A DNA stretch of 64,000 bases. Source: Flagellimonas sp. 389. Its GTDB lineage: Bacteria > Bacteroidota > Bacteroidia > Flavobacteriales > Flavobacteriaceae. Position numbers and translations under genes: made by a program. Under the pieces are notes generated by a model. The model did not search any database, was not told the origin of the DNA, and saw only the letters and a program-made list of their open reading frames with translations. Within the stretch, counting starts at the first letter, position 1; every line of letters begins with the position of its first letter. Shown one piece after another: positions 19,364-26,702 of the stretch. The stretch lies in contig NZ_JAHCMU010000010.1 in the NCBI RefSeq assembly GCF_018449435.1, positions 118,561 to 182,560 of the forward strand, read 5' to 3'.

Positions 19364-19792
19364 TTACGCATTGTTAATATCTGATTTGCCGCCTGTTTTT
19401 TTCAAGAGCCTTATTTGATGGATTTCCACACCTTTGTCAATAGGTTTGAGCATATCGTACATGTTCAACGCCACCACACTTGCCCCGTGCATGGCCTCTA
19501 CCTCGACACCTGTTTTATAGAACGTCTTCACCAAGACCTTTACCGTAATATCCAGTTCATTGATTTCATAATCAATGCTACAATGTTCAACGGGCAAAGG
19601 GTGACAGTCCGGTAACAAATCGGCTGTTTTTTTCACTCCTAAAAAACCCGCCGCCCTGCTCATGGAAAACACATCCCCTTTGGGAACAGCGCCTTTTTTA
19701 ATGGCATCTATGGTAACCGCAGAACTTACTTTAACAATTGCCTGTGCAATGGCTGTTCTGTGGGTAGGTTGCTTTTGTGTAATGTCGACCAT
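19364..19792 (-). CDS. moaC: Cyclic pyranopterin monophosphate synthase MoaC
   Basis: MVDIT at the N-terminus, KGDVFSMSRAAGF, LPDCHPLPVEHCSID, the TGVEVEAMHGASVVALNMYD segment with the conserved YDMLKPI (Asp and Lys of the active site), and the ending LLKKTGGKSD all match MoaC. It converts the first GTP-derived intermediate into cyclic pyranopterin monophosphate in molybdenum cofactor synthesis. At 142 residues it lacks the N-terminal extension of the E. coli protein but keeps the whole core. It follows moaE by three bases; moaA and moaD are not in the window. Confidence 0.93.
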   Translation of the reverse strand: MVDITQKQPTHRTAIAQAIVKVSSAVTIDAIKKGAVPKGDVFSMSRAAGFLGVKKTADLLPDCHPLPVEHCSIDYEINELDITVKVLVKTFYKTGVEVEAMHGASVVALNMYDMLKPIDKGVEIHQIRLLKKTGGKSDINNA

Positions 19793-19795
19793 AAT

Positions 19796-20236
19796 CTAGG
19801 TATTTACTTTCCATTGGTAGGATTCATCTTCAAAAAGCTCTTTTCCAAAGACGGGCACATGCGCCTTAATTTCTTCTACGACATATTCAAGTGCTTCAAA
19901 CGCTACCCTACGGTGCGGGGAGGAAACAAAAACAAAGAGACACAACTCGCCCACCCCAACTTTTCCCAAACTATGGTAGATATGCATGCAGGTAATATCA
20001 AACTTTGAAAATGTGGTTTCTTTAATGTCATGAAATTTTTTGTTCGCCATTTCCTCATAAGCGGTGTATTCAATGGCACTTACTGTTTTCCCTTCTATTT
20101 CATCGGCCCGTACTTGTCCCAAAAAAATATCGTGCGCCCCTATCTGGGTCTTGGATTGGTGCTTGGCAATGGAATCAGCTATAAAGTTGGGACTTATGGC
20201 ACCTTCCACAAATACATTTTTCACTTCTTTTTTCAT
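19796..20236 (-). CDS. moaE: Molybdopterin synthase catalytic subunit MoaE
   Basis: The 146-residue protein from the ATG at 20236 has the MoaE signature GAHDIFLGQVR, AIEYTAYEEMA, the conserved HIYHSLGKVGVGE, FVFVSSPHRRVAFEA, and the C-terminal EIKAHVPVFGKELFEDESYQW with the active-site lysines. MoaE transfers sulfur from MoaD thiocarboxylate to cyclic pyranopterin monophosphate to make molybdopterin. An earlier in-frame TTG at 20266 would add ten unrelated residues, so I use the ATG. It leads a two-gene operon with moaC. Confidence 0.93.
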   Translation of the reverse strand: MKKEVKNVFVEGAISPNFIADSIAKHQSKTQIGAHDIFLGQVRADEIEGKTVSAIEYTAYEEMANKKFHDIKETTFSKFDITCMHIYHSLGKVGVGELCLFVFVSSPHRRVAFEALEYVVEEIKAHVPVFGKELFEDESYQWKVNT

Positions 20237-20271
20237 AAGAAAATGAGTTTTTGCTAAGGTAGTCAAGAAAA

Positions 20272-20433
20272 GTGGAAAGACAGGTCTCCGAATTGAAGGG
20301 TATGCAACTAAGTGAGATAAATCTCAAACTCCTTCAAAAAATCGAGGAGCTTATGTTGTATACGATCCAGCAGCAAAAAGAGATAGAACGGTTAAGCGAG
20401 GAAGTTATGGTATTAAAATCCAAAGGAAAGTAA
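20272..20433 (+). pseudogene. Orphan C-terminal coiled-coil tail of a larger protein
   Basis: A 53-codon open stretch from a GTG, preceded by an in-frame TAG, encodes a heptad coiled coil: LKLLQKIEELMLYTIQQQKE then RLSEEVMVLKSKGK. I know this pattern as the C-terminal tail of large flavobacterial tail-fibre-like or surface proteins. No body of such a protein precedes it, as moaE on the other strand ends about 35 bases away. I read it as the remnant of a deleted gene, though a small free-standing coiled-coil protein is possible. Confidence 0.45.
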
Positions 20434-20469
20434 GTTTGGACAGCCACTAAAAAGATAACCTCTCTTTTT

Positions 20470-21048
20470 TTAGAAGCGATACCCCAGTCCTAGCTTTGCC
20501 ATGCCTAAATTCTCGCTAAAATCTATATTAAGGCCACCGCTGGTATCTGAAAAGTTGATATAATCATAATGGGCAATAGCGAAAAGACGTTTTGTAAGCT
20601 CAACTATAGCGCCGGCGCTTAGGTTAAGACCGCCCTTGGCCTCATTCTCGTCTGGTGGAGCGTTCTGTATGTTATAATCCAAACTATATATAGCCAAAGC
20701 ATAGCCCACGGCCACGAAGGGCATAAATTCTTTTCCTTCGCTAACACTTGCGGCAGCAAACACCTTTGGCTGTAACAGGAGTATGTTCTCATCCAAGGTA
20801 AAGGTAGGATTGATAAAATCTGTACTTTGCACAAAATAGGCCCCGCTTAAGGAAGCCCCCAATTGCCATCGTCCCGACTCATAAAACCCATACTGCAATC
20901 CCACATCCGCTATACCGGTATAATCATTGAAGTTGGTATCTACCAAAGGTAAGGGATAGGATAGGGTGGCAGAAAAATTACTGGACTGTGCGTTAAGCCC
21001 TGCTGTGAATAAAAAGGCCAATACTAATTGTTTTAGTCGTATATCCAT
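20470..21048 (-). CDS. Outer-membrane beta-barrel protein
   Basis: The 192-residue protein has a signal peptide ending near LNAQ and then alternating amphipathic strands such as FSATLSYPLPLV, ADVGLQYGFYESGRWQLGASL, FMPFVAVGYALAIY and LFAIAHYDYINFSD. It ends in KLGLGYRF with the terminal Phe that is read by the BAM insertion machinery. It is a small barrel of about eight strands with no predicted enzymatic role. It is transcribed alone. Confidence 0.82.
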   Translation of the reverse strand: MDIRLKQLVLAFLFTAGLNAQSSNFSATLSYPLPLVDTNFNDYTGIADVGLQYGFYESGRWQLGASLSGAYFVQSTDFINPTFTLDENILLLQPKVFAAASVSEGKEFMPFVAVGYALAIYSLDYNIQNAPPDENEAKGGLNLSAGAIVELTKRLFAIAHYDYINFSDTSGGLNIDFSENLGMAKLGLGYRF

Positions 21049-21457
21049 TATGTATTGTATGTAGGTCTTATGTCTTCTAATCTCCTATACTAAATCATAT
21101 CTCTAAAGTAAAGAAAATACAACAAAACTGACCATGATGTTTTATGCTATTACACATAGTAGTAATTGTATCTGATAACAATTATACAACTTGATTATAT
21201 ATCTTATTTTAACAAGCAAATTTTCTCAACTTTCTTCACTAGCACCTAACACTATACAACTCCCCTCTTCATTACCAATAATTATTAACCTGTGGCATTA
21301 AACGTTACTCCAAAATCTTGTTTTTATAATAACATTTTCAATACATTGCTTACTCACTACTCACTCACAACCTCCACTAGTCGCAGAATAGCGGGAGCGG
21401 GGGCGAATTGTCCAAAAATACTTTTCAATACTAAAATATATTGCTTATTTATCGCCT
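21049..21457. other. AT-rich gene-free interval with a decayed REP copy
   Basis: No gene is supported. Most of the interval is AT-rich and probably holds the promoter of the outer-membrane gene. The right part (21345-21406) resembles a decayed copy of the REP element that flanks the RAYT gene 1 kb away. Confidence 0.5.
21345..21406 (+). repeat. Possible degenerate REP element
   Basis: The stretch shares TTGCTTACTC with the 5' flank of the REP at 23042-23072. It then aligns without gaps to that REP, ending AGCGGGAGCGGGG against GGCTGTAGCGGGG, with roughly two-thirds identity by eye. The hairpin arms have decayed. Weak evidence. Confidence 0.3.
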
Positions 21458-21694
21458 TTAGGAAAAGTCAAATAGGTCTGCAAGCCGTATGTCCAAAGCT
21501 TCTGCAATTCTATTTAAAGTGACCAAACTGGTATTGCGCTCCGCCCTTTCTATTCTTCCAATTTGGTTTTTGGTCAAATCAGCTTCCACTGAAAGTTGAA
21601 ATTGGGACATGCCTTGTACAGTACGAAGCTGCCGAATTTTATTCCCGACCATCTTCATCACTTCTATGTCTTTTTGAGTGTATTTATCAAGCAC
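21458..21694 (-). CDS. XRE family helix-turn-helix protein
   Basis: A 78-residue single-domain Cro/C1-type DNA-binding protein: VGNKIRQLRTVQGMSQFQLS, the recognition helix in TKNQIGRIERAERN, and VTLNRIAEALDIRLADLFDF. The start is a GTG. Free-standing XRE proteins of this size act as small repressors. Its target may be the divergent 21808 gene, 113 bases away, but no clear dyad was found between them. Confidence 0.85.
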   Translation of the reverse strand: MLDKYTQKDIEVMKMVGNKIRQLRTVQGMSQFQLSVEADLTKNQIGRIERAERNTSLVTLNRIAEALDIRLADLFDFS

Positions 21695-21807
21695 ATGCCA
21701 ATTTGATCATTGTTGAAAAATTAAAAGACATCCTCAATGGGGTATTTTGATTTATTTTTGTTATATTCAACTTAAGTACCGCATAACCCTTTAAAACTGG
21801 AATATCC

Positions 21808-22224
21808 ATGATGTGTACATCCAACATTTTAAGGGAGATCAATTCTTTTTTGAAGCAAGACACCAATACAACTCTTGAAATTACTTTTGCCCAACTTGCT
21901 ATTGAAATTTACCATAACGGACACTTTCTAAAGAAAATTGAAAGGCCCAACAGTAGCATTCTACTGTACAAACCAAAGAACAACAAACTGGCCCAAATGG
22001 ATCTAGTGGACAATATTGCATTCCGTTTTTCTTTTTGGTTTGATACGCCAACGTCTCCGCTCAAATATAAAAGCGACATCTTGCGCTTACCTCAACCATT
22101 GACCGAAGGTTTTTTGGAAATGGATGCCGAAAAATTGATAGTTGGCTTTATCATGCATACACAGGGCAACAGTATTGAGACCACACATGTCTATACCCAA
22201 ATATGCATGCGGCAACGATGGTAG
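21808..22224 (+). CDS. Hypothetical protein, 138 aa
   Basis: I do not recognise this protein. It has no signal peptide or membrane segments. It contains an ITFAQLAIEIYHNGHFLKKI segment and a possible beta-rich middle (AFRFSFWFDTPTSPL). It is divergent from the XRE gene and its 3' end lies about 90 bases from the REP beside the RAYT gene. Confidence 0.5.
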   Translation: MMCTSNILREINSFLKQDTNTTLEITFAQLAIEIYHNGHFLKKIERPNSSILLYKPKNNKLAQMDLVDNIAFRFSFWFDTPTSPLKYKSDILRLPQPLTEGFLEMDAEKLIVGFIMHTQGNSIETTHVYTQICMRQRW

Positions 22225-22313
22225 ACGAAGCAACAAAAAAGCCGGTTCCCATAAAAGAAGACAAAACACGAATGCCTAAAACCTGCTGAGTTCGTGACTT
22301 GCTCACTCATAAC

Positions 22314-22344
22314 TGCCCCGCTACCGCCAGTTTGCAACTGGTGG
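22314..22344 (-). repeat. REP hairpin, RAYT 3' side
   Basis: CCAGTT-TGC-AACTGG hairpin (22328-22342) with the flank TGCCCCGCTACCG. It is the reverse complement, with three mismatches in 31 bases, of the element at 23042-23072 on the other side of the RAYT gene. Confidence 0.8.
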
Positions 22345-22362
22345 TCAAGCAATATAAATAAA

Positions 22363-22920
22363 TCAGCCCAAAAAACCAATGGTATCGATTTCCATCACTG
22401 TATGGTCTCCTGCAAAATTTCTTGCGCTACTGTACTTCCAGTCAACCGACGTGGTCACAAAACCTGATGCAACCGGATTATTGTGAACATAATCGATTTT
22501 TTGCCCAATGACCTTTGTACTCCATAAGGCTATGGGTTTGTTATGGTGCTGCCAGAACTGATACTTCGCAATATTGCCTTTCTTTTTACCCGCCCGCTCA
22601 AACATCCAAAGCAACCATTCCTTCCTGCTTTCTTGAGGGTTTTCCTCAATTGCACGTATCACTTTCCTTGAAGTAAACCTCTTGAAATCGCGCAATACTC
22701 CCGAAGGATCTTCCCTTGTCGAACGGAATATGAAATGGACATGGCTGGGCATAAAGCAGTAGGCATAGACTTCCATTCCTTTGTTCATCCTACAATATTG
22801 TAGGCTTTCCACAAGAATGTCCAGATACAGCTGTCGCGTAAAAACATCTATCCAGTACACCGTGGCAAACGATACAAAGTAAGCACCGGCCTTATCATGA
22901 AACTTATAGTTCCTGCTCAT
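22363..22920 (-). CDS. REP-associated tyrosine transposase (RAYT, IS200-like Y1 family)
   Basis: I start at the ATG at 22920 (MSRNYKFHDKAGAYFVSFAT); an earlier start would run into unrelated sequence. Key motifs of the HUH/Y1 nuclease are AYCFMPSHVHFIFRS (metal-binding HxH) and YVHNNPVASGFV, which carries the candidate nucleophilic Tyr. FKRFTSRKVIRAIEEN and FWQHHNKPIALWS are typical of the RAYT group of Bacteroidota. The enzyme cuts and joins single-stranded REP DNA and is normally domesticated. At 185 residues it is of full length. The flanking REPs make this unit potentially intact. Confidence 0.92.
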   Translation of the reverse strand: MSRNYKFHDKAGAYFVSFATVYWIDVFTRQLYLDILVESLQYCRMNKGMEVYAYCFMPSHVHFIFRSTREDPSGVLRDFKRFTSRKVIRAIEENPQESRKEWLLWMFERAGKKKGNIAKYQFWQHHNKPIALWSTKVIGQKIDYVHNNPVASGFVTTSVDWKYSSARNFAGDHTVMEIDTIGFLG

Positions 22921-23041
22921 AAAGCAAGAATAACAGATCTGCAGTATGAATAGGTTACAGAATGGACGGATGCGCTGTTTGAATTGACAAAACACCAATA
23001 CATAAAACTAGATTGGTTCTTGTGTTGCTTACTCATATCTG

Positions 23042-23072
23042 CCACCAGTTATAAACTGGCTGTAGCGGGGCA
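23042..23072 (+). repeat. REP hairpin, RAYT 5' side
   Basis: CCAGTT-ATA-AACTGG (23045-23059) followed by CTGTAGCGGGGCA. It is the inverted partner of the copy at 22314-22344; loop bases differ while the stem and the GTAGCGGGGCA flank are kept, which suggests selection on structure. Confidence 0.8.
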
Positions 23073-23238
23073 CACTAAAAATATAAAATTCTGATATTTT
23101 ATACTACATAATATCTTTAATTTTATAAAGATTTAACTTACAAATTTAATTGACTGGTTTTACCACACACTTACCTGTAAATTCGAATCGAATAAAAACA
23201 ATATGAATACTCTCATGGGCAATCCGTGATAGTCGCAA

Positions 23239-23276
23239 AACTAAAAAGGCATCTTAATAGATGCCCTTTTAGTTTT
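23239..23276. terminator. Strong bidirectional terminator
   Basis: GGCATCT-TAAT-AGATGCC (23248-23265) is extended by AACTAAAA/TTTTAGTT, giving a stem of about 16 pairs with T-rich flanks on both strands. It lies 7 bases after the stop of the small minus-strand gene at 23283-23417 and likely ends the mddA operon. Confidence 0.75.
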
Positions 23277-23282
23277 TACAGT

Positions 23283-23417
23283 TCACTTTAAAGAACCTGT
23301 ATCCTTTTCAGAAAATTTGTGCTGTTTTGTGAAATTGTTTTGATTTTTTCTGTTTCCGGAATTGGTGGTATACCATCCGAAGAATACGGGTGTTCTGTAG
23401 TGTGTTCTTGTTTTCAT
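23283..23417 (-). CDS. Small basic protein, 44 aa
   Basis: From an ATG at 23417, MKTRTHYRTPVFFGWYTTNS begins a 44-residue, Lys/Arg/Asn-rich peptide. It sits 45 bases downstream of the mddA-like gene on the same strand and ends 7 bases before a strong terminator. The tight fit between the gene and terminator is the main support. There is no membrane segment and no family I recognise. Confidence 0.45.
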   Translation of the reverse strand: MKTRTHYRTPVFFGWYTTNSGNRKNQNNFTKQHKFSEKDTGSLK

Positions 23418-23462
23418 GGTTGAATTATGTATTGCGTTTTTTGATGAATGATTGATTTGCTG

Positions 23463-24236
23463 TTATAATTTCTCTGTAGCTATCTGATTTGCACCCTTAT
23501 TTTTTCTCCACTTGGTAAAAGGGATAAGCATTGGTTTTTTAGCCTGATATGCTTTATAGGTCTCTCCAAATTCGTTGGCGAGGTCTTTTTCTTCAAACAA
23601 GGTTCCGATAATCACATATATGGAGATGGCCATTGCAAAGATCAAATGGGTTACCGTCATTATTGGTGTTGCCCACATACCCAAGAGCATTCCAAAATAG
23701 AGGGGATGGCGTACATACTTATAAAATAAGGTCACCCTGAATTTCAATTGGGTATAGGGCTTGTCCATCAATTCCAAAAACGTCTGTCGAAGCCCAAATA
23801 AATCAAAGTGATTGATTAAAAAAGAACTAATGAACAGAATGGCCCAACCCGCAAAGAATAGCCCGTAAAGTACAAAGTATCCTATACTGTTGGTCGCTAC
23901 TTGCCATATTTGTCCACCGATAGGTTGCCAGTTGTAGACTAAATTAAAAAGCAATATCCCAGACACCAGAACAAACGTGCTCCGCTCTACGGGTCTTGGG
24001 AAATAACGTGCGAAAAGTTCTTTGAACCATTTTCTTGCCATTACACTATGTTGGACCCCAAATAGGGAAATCAACATAACGTTGTTCAATAGTGCCCATA
24101 AAACTGGCAATTGGGGTTCTTGGTCAATTCCAATTTCCGGGATCAAGTTGCCAACAGAGGCAATCCAAAAAAGAATGGAAGCAAAAGCGATCAAATACGC
24201 TACCACGGAATACGTAAACATTAAAATTTTCTTCAT
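23463..24236 (-). CDS. mddA: Methanethiol S-methyltransferase (MddA-like) membrane protein
   Basis: This 257-residue protein has about six membrane segments. It has the NnrU/isoprenylcysteine methyltransferase-like core: GVQHSVMARKWFK near residue 60, INHFDLFGLRQTF near 142, the YKYVRHPLYFGMLLG motif for S-adenosylmethionine near 174, and FEEKDLANEFGETYKAY near 221. That combination is characteristic of MddA, which methylates methanethiol to dimethyl sulfide. Isoprenylcysteine-type methyltransferases of other specificity share parts of it. Two identical 16-bp repeats lie upstream. Its link to the sulfur locus 3.5 kb away is suggestive only. Confidence 0.78.
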   Translation of the reverse strand: MKKILMFTYSVVAYLIAFASILFWIASVGNLIPEIGIDQEPQLPVLWALLNNVMLISLFGVQHSVMARKWFKELFARYFPRPVERSTFVLVSGILLFNLVYNWQPIGGQIWQVATNSIGYFVLYGLFFAGWAILFISSFLINHFDLFGLRQTFLELMDKPYTQLKFRVTLFYKYVRHPLYFGMLLGMWATPIMTVTHLIFAMAISIYVIIGTLFEEKDLANEFGETYKAYQAKKPMLIPFTKWRKNKGANQIATEKL

Positions 24237-24302
24237 GACTTTTAGATTTTAATTTGGGGCAAACCTAGACATGGAGAAAGCCTTCAAAAGAATTTGGTAC
24301 GG

Positions 24303-24351
24303 TTACAAATGGGTTACACCTTCGAATTAACGGGATTACAAATGGGTTACA
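24303..24351. repeat. Two direct repeats upstream of mddA
   Basis: TTACAAATGGGTTACA occurs at 24303-24318 and again at 24336-24351, exact copies with a 33-base period, about three helical turns. They lie 67 bases upstream of the mddA-like start and 53 bases after the end of the TPR gene. The spacing suggests two molecules of a regulator on one DNA face. Confidence 0.55.
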
Positions 24352-24403
24352 AAATGATTTTTAAATTTTTTAATATATTGAAAATCAAATTATTACTAAA
24401 AAT

Positions 24404-26167
24404 TTAAAAAGTGTGCAAAAACGCTGACAAATCATCTTCTGGGGAGAGATTCAGCTTTTTTCTGAGTCTATTTCTGCTCATTTTTACCGAAGCAGGATTA
24501 ATGTTCTGTAAGGTTGCAATTTGTTTGGTATTCAAATCCAACTTAATAAATGAGCATAAACGAACATCGGTTTTGGTAAGGCCTTCAAACTGTTCATTAA
24601 GCCTAGCATAAAACGAGCTACTTAGTTCATCGACCTTGTGGTAAAAGTCGTCACCGTCTTTATTGACCCAAACTTTGTTCTTGATCTCTCCTTCCAAATC
24701 TTCCAATTCTTTTTGACGCTTACGTCCAGTGGTGGCCTTCACAGATGCTAATCGTTCAGCCAATGATTCGGCCCATTCTTGGTTGTTTGAAATATTGACC
24801 GCCATCGTGGTCAAATCCCTCTTCTTGTATTCAATTTCAGAATTCAAAAGTTGGTTTTCCACCTTTTTCAACTTAAGATTCTGATGGTATTTATAGTACA
24901 GGAACGTTAATAAACCAATGATGATCAAACTCACAATGAGCAATGCGTAAAACTTGGTATTCTGTTTGTTAAGTTTACGCTCATAGGCAACTTGTTGTTC
25001 AGTCTGTTGTTTGTGAAATTTTATGCTATCGGCCAACTGTCTTTTCTCAAATTGGTAGTTCATTTCTGCACGGGTAATGGCTTGGGTGCGTTCTTTGTTG
25101 AACAAGGAATCTTTTAATGCCACGTATTTTTCATTGAACGCCAGTGAGGTTTTATAATCGCCAAGGCCTTTGTATGCTTCGCCCAAACAATCGCATGCTT
25201 CTTTTTGAAGAATGATGGCACCAGAGGACAAGGCAATATCCAACCCTTTTTGACAATCATTGAGCGAGCTCCCAAATTGGCCCATGAGCAGAAAGTTTCT
25301 ACCACGTTGAACGAGCGCTGTGGCCAAGCCATCTTTGTCATTGATGTTGGTTTTTATTTGTACTCCTTTATTCAAGTATTCCAAGGCTTTGGTATACTCC
25401 CCAACTTTTGAAAATTCTTCGCCAAGATTCGTATAGGTACGTGCTTCGGAGCTTAAATCCCCTAATTCTTTTGACAATGACACACTTTTGTCAAAACTGG
25501 CTACGGCCAAATTGTGGTCTTTCATTTCCGAATGTATCAGCCCAATATTATTGTGAACAAGGGGAAGACTACTTTTAAGCCCAAGTTTGTCTTTGATTTC
25601 TAAGCTCTTCTCGTAATAGTCAAGAGCAGTTTTGTAATTTTTTAGGTCATAGTTGATATTGCCCAGATTGTTCAAAGCTCTTGAAATGATAACCTCATCA
25701 CCAATTTCTTCAGCAATTTTCAGTGATTTTAAAAGGTACTCTTGCGCTAGGGGATAGTTGCCCAGTTCATAATAGACCGTACCAATATTTCCAAGTATGA
25801 TGGCCAATCCATTTCTGTCGCCAAGTTCTTTGACCAAGTCAAGGTTCTTAAAAAAATACACATGGGCCTTTGAAAATAGGCCTTGTTGCGCATAGGTAAT
25901 CCCTATCCATTTATTGATTTCCGCTTCCCAGTTTTTATTGTCCTTCTCTTTGGCGAACGCTAAAATCTTTCTCCCTGTATTTCTGGAATCATCAGCACTG
26001 AACCGTAGTTGCAACCGGGCCATTGCAACACCAGATTCGTAACGAACCGAATCGGGAATGCTTTTATCCTCAAAGCGTCTCTGTAAACTATCTAACTTTT
26101 CGGTCTGTGCTTGTACCATATATAAAGTACAGAGCGTAAGCAAGAATATGGATAGAAATCGTTTCAA
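24404..26167 (-). CDS. TPR protein with LuxR-like helix-turn-helix
   Basis: A signal peptide (about residues 1-20, MVQAQ) precedes about seven TPRs between residues 60 and 360, for example NIGTVYYELGNYPLAQEYLL and NLGNINYDLKNYKTALDYYE. A coiled coil, a membrane segment near 405-425 (FYALLIVSLIIIGLLTFLYY) and a cytoplasmic coiled coil follow. The C-terminal LuxR-like HTH reads GLTKTDVRLCSFIKLDLNTK then IATLQNINPASVKMSRNRLR. Such 587-residue one-component regulators are common in Bacteroidota; the TPRs are thought to sense a periplasmic partner. Direct repeats between it and the mddA-like gene could be a target. Confidence 0.88.
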   Translation of the reverse strand: MKRFLSIFLLTLCTLYMVQAQTEKLDSLQRRFEDKSIPDSVRYESGVAMARLQLRFSADDSRNTGRKILAFAKEKDNKNWEAEINKWIGITYAQQGLFSKAHVYFFKNLDLVKELGDRNGLAIILGNIGTVYYELGNYPLAQEYLLKSLKIAEEIGDEVIISRALNNLGNINYDLKNYKTALDYYEKSLEIKDKLGLKSSLPLVHNNIGLIHSEMKDHNLAVASFDKSVSLSKELGDLSSEARTYTNLGEEFSKVGEYTKALEYLNKGVQIKTNINDKDGLATALVQRGRNFLLMGQFGSSLNDCQKGLDIALSSGAIILQKEACDCLGEAYKGLGDYKTSLAFNEKYVALKDSLFNKERTQAITRAEMNYQFEKRQLADSIKFHKQQTEQQVAYERKLNKQNTKFYALLIVSLIIIGLLTFLYYKYHQNLKLKKVENQLLNSEIEYKKRDLTTMAVNISNNQEWAESLAERLASVKATTGRKRQKELEDLEGEIKNKVWVNKDGDDFYHKVDELSSSFYARLNEQFEGLTKTDVRLCSFIKLDLNTKQIATLQNINPASVKMSRNRLRKKLNLSPEDDLSAFLHTF

Positions 26168-26288
26168 TTTAAGTTTGGTTTGGTACTTAAAAATACTAAA
26201 ACTTCTAAAATCGGATATTTTAACCTTGGTGAAAGCTGAGTTGCAATAAATCCTTGAATAAAACTGGCGAGCGATAAACCTTAAAAAG

Positions 26289-26360
26289 TAGCCCCGGCAA
26301 GAATCGAACTTGCATCTAAAGTTTAGGAAACTTCTATTCTATCCATTGAACTACGGGGCC
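26289..26360 (-). tRNA. tRNA-Arg (anticodon CCT)
   Basis: The minus strand folds into a full cloverleaf. The acceptor is GGCCCCG with CGGGGCT and discriminator A. The D arm is GTTC/GAAT, the anticodon stem GAAGT/ACTTT with loop TTCCTAA, and the T arm GCAAG-TTCGATT-CTTGC. The anticodon CCT reads AGG. CCA is not encoded. The first 22 bases, plus one upstream base, are repeated 364 bases upstream beyond a GIY-YIG gene. Confidence 0.93.
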
Positions 26361-26373
26361 AAAAAAAGCAAAG

Positions 26374-26658
26374 CTATGAATACTTTTCTATAAGTTTATC
26401 AGCGATTTCAGGATATTTTCTCAAGTTCTCTGTGTAGGCCCTACTCTTCATTTTCTTGATGTGTCTTTCAATTTTGTGAGCTACTGTAGAATTCTTAACC
26501 TTTAAAATATAAAAATAGTCCCAAGGTATTTTTCTATTGGTTATACCAGCTTTCAGTTCTTTCGTATTGTGCCTTGTCAGCCTATCAACTAAATCTCTGG
26601 TTTCTCCAACATAAAACCCATTATCGATTTTTGATTGAATAATGTATACATAGTTCAT
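26374..26658 (-). CDS. Small GIY-YIG family endonuclease
   Basis: From the ATG at 26658 the 94-residue protein has the GIY-YIG core: YVYIIQ in place of GIY, FYVGET in place of YIG, the catalytic Arg region RDLVDRLTRHN, and a later helix with HKIERHIKKMKSR carrying the Glu. The size is that of the UPF0213/YhbQ-like stand-alone nucleases. A longer open frame to 26745 would read into the duplicated tRNA and is not used. The gene is codirectional with tRNA-Arg and ends 13 bases before it, so they are likely cotranscribed. Confidence 0.9.
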   Translation of the reverse strand: MNYVYIIQSKIDNGFYVGETRDLVDRLTRHNTKELKAGITNRKIPWDYFYILKVKNSTVAHKIERHIKKMKSRAYTENLRKYPEIADKLIEKYS

Positions 26659-26684
26659 CTTAATGTGCTGATATTTGAAACTTC

Positions 26685-26702
26685 CCCCGATAGCTATCGG
26701 GG
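26685..26702. repeat. Perfect 18-bp palindrome beside the tRNA fragment
   Basis: CCCCGATAGCTATCGGGG is a perfect self-complement. It touches the duplicated tRNA start at 26703 and lies 27 bases upstream of the GIY-YIG ATG. It could be a cleavage or recognition site for the nuclease, or a hairpin in the transcript. Confidence 0.8.

Larger units (their letters stand above)
22314..23072 (-). mobile_element. RAYT gene with inverted flanking REPs (REPtron)
   Basis: The transposase gene at 22363-22920 is enclosed by two matching 31-nt REP hairpins in opposite orientation, one about 20 bases after its stop and one about 120 bases before its start. This is the arrangement known for REP-associated tyrosine transposases, which bind and process REP single strands. 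Confidence 0.75.

Noticed and set aside
22921..22998. N-terminal extension of the RAYT frame
   Set aside because: The added residues are unlike the family; the conserved N-terminus MSRNYKFHDK starts at 22920.
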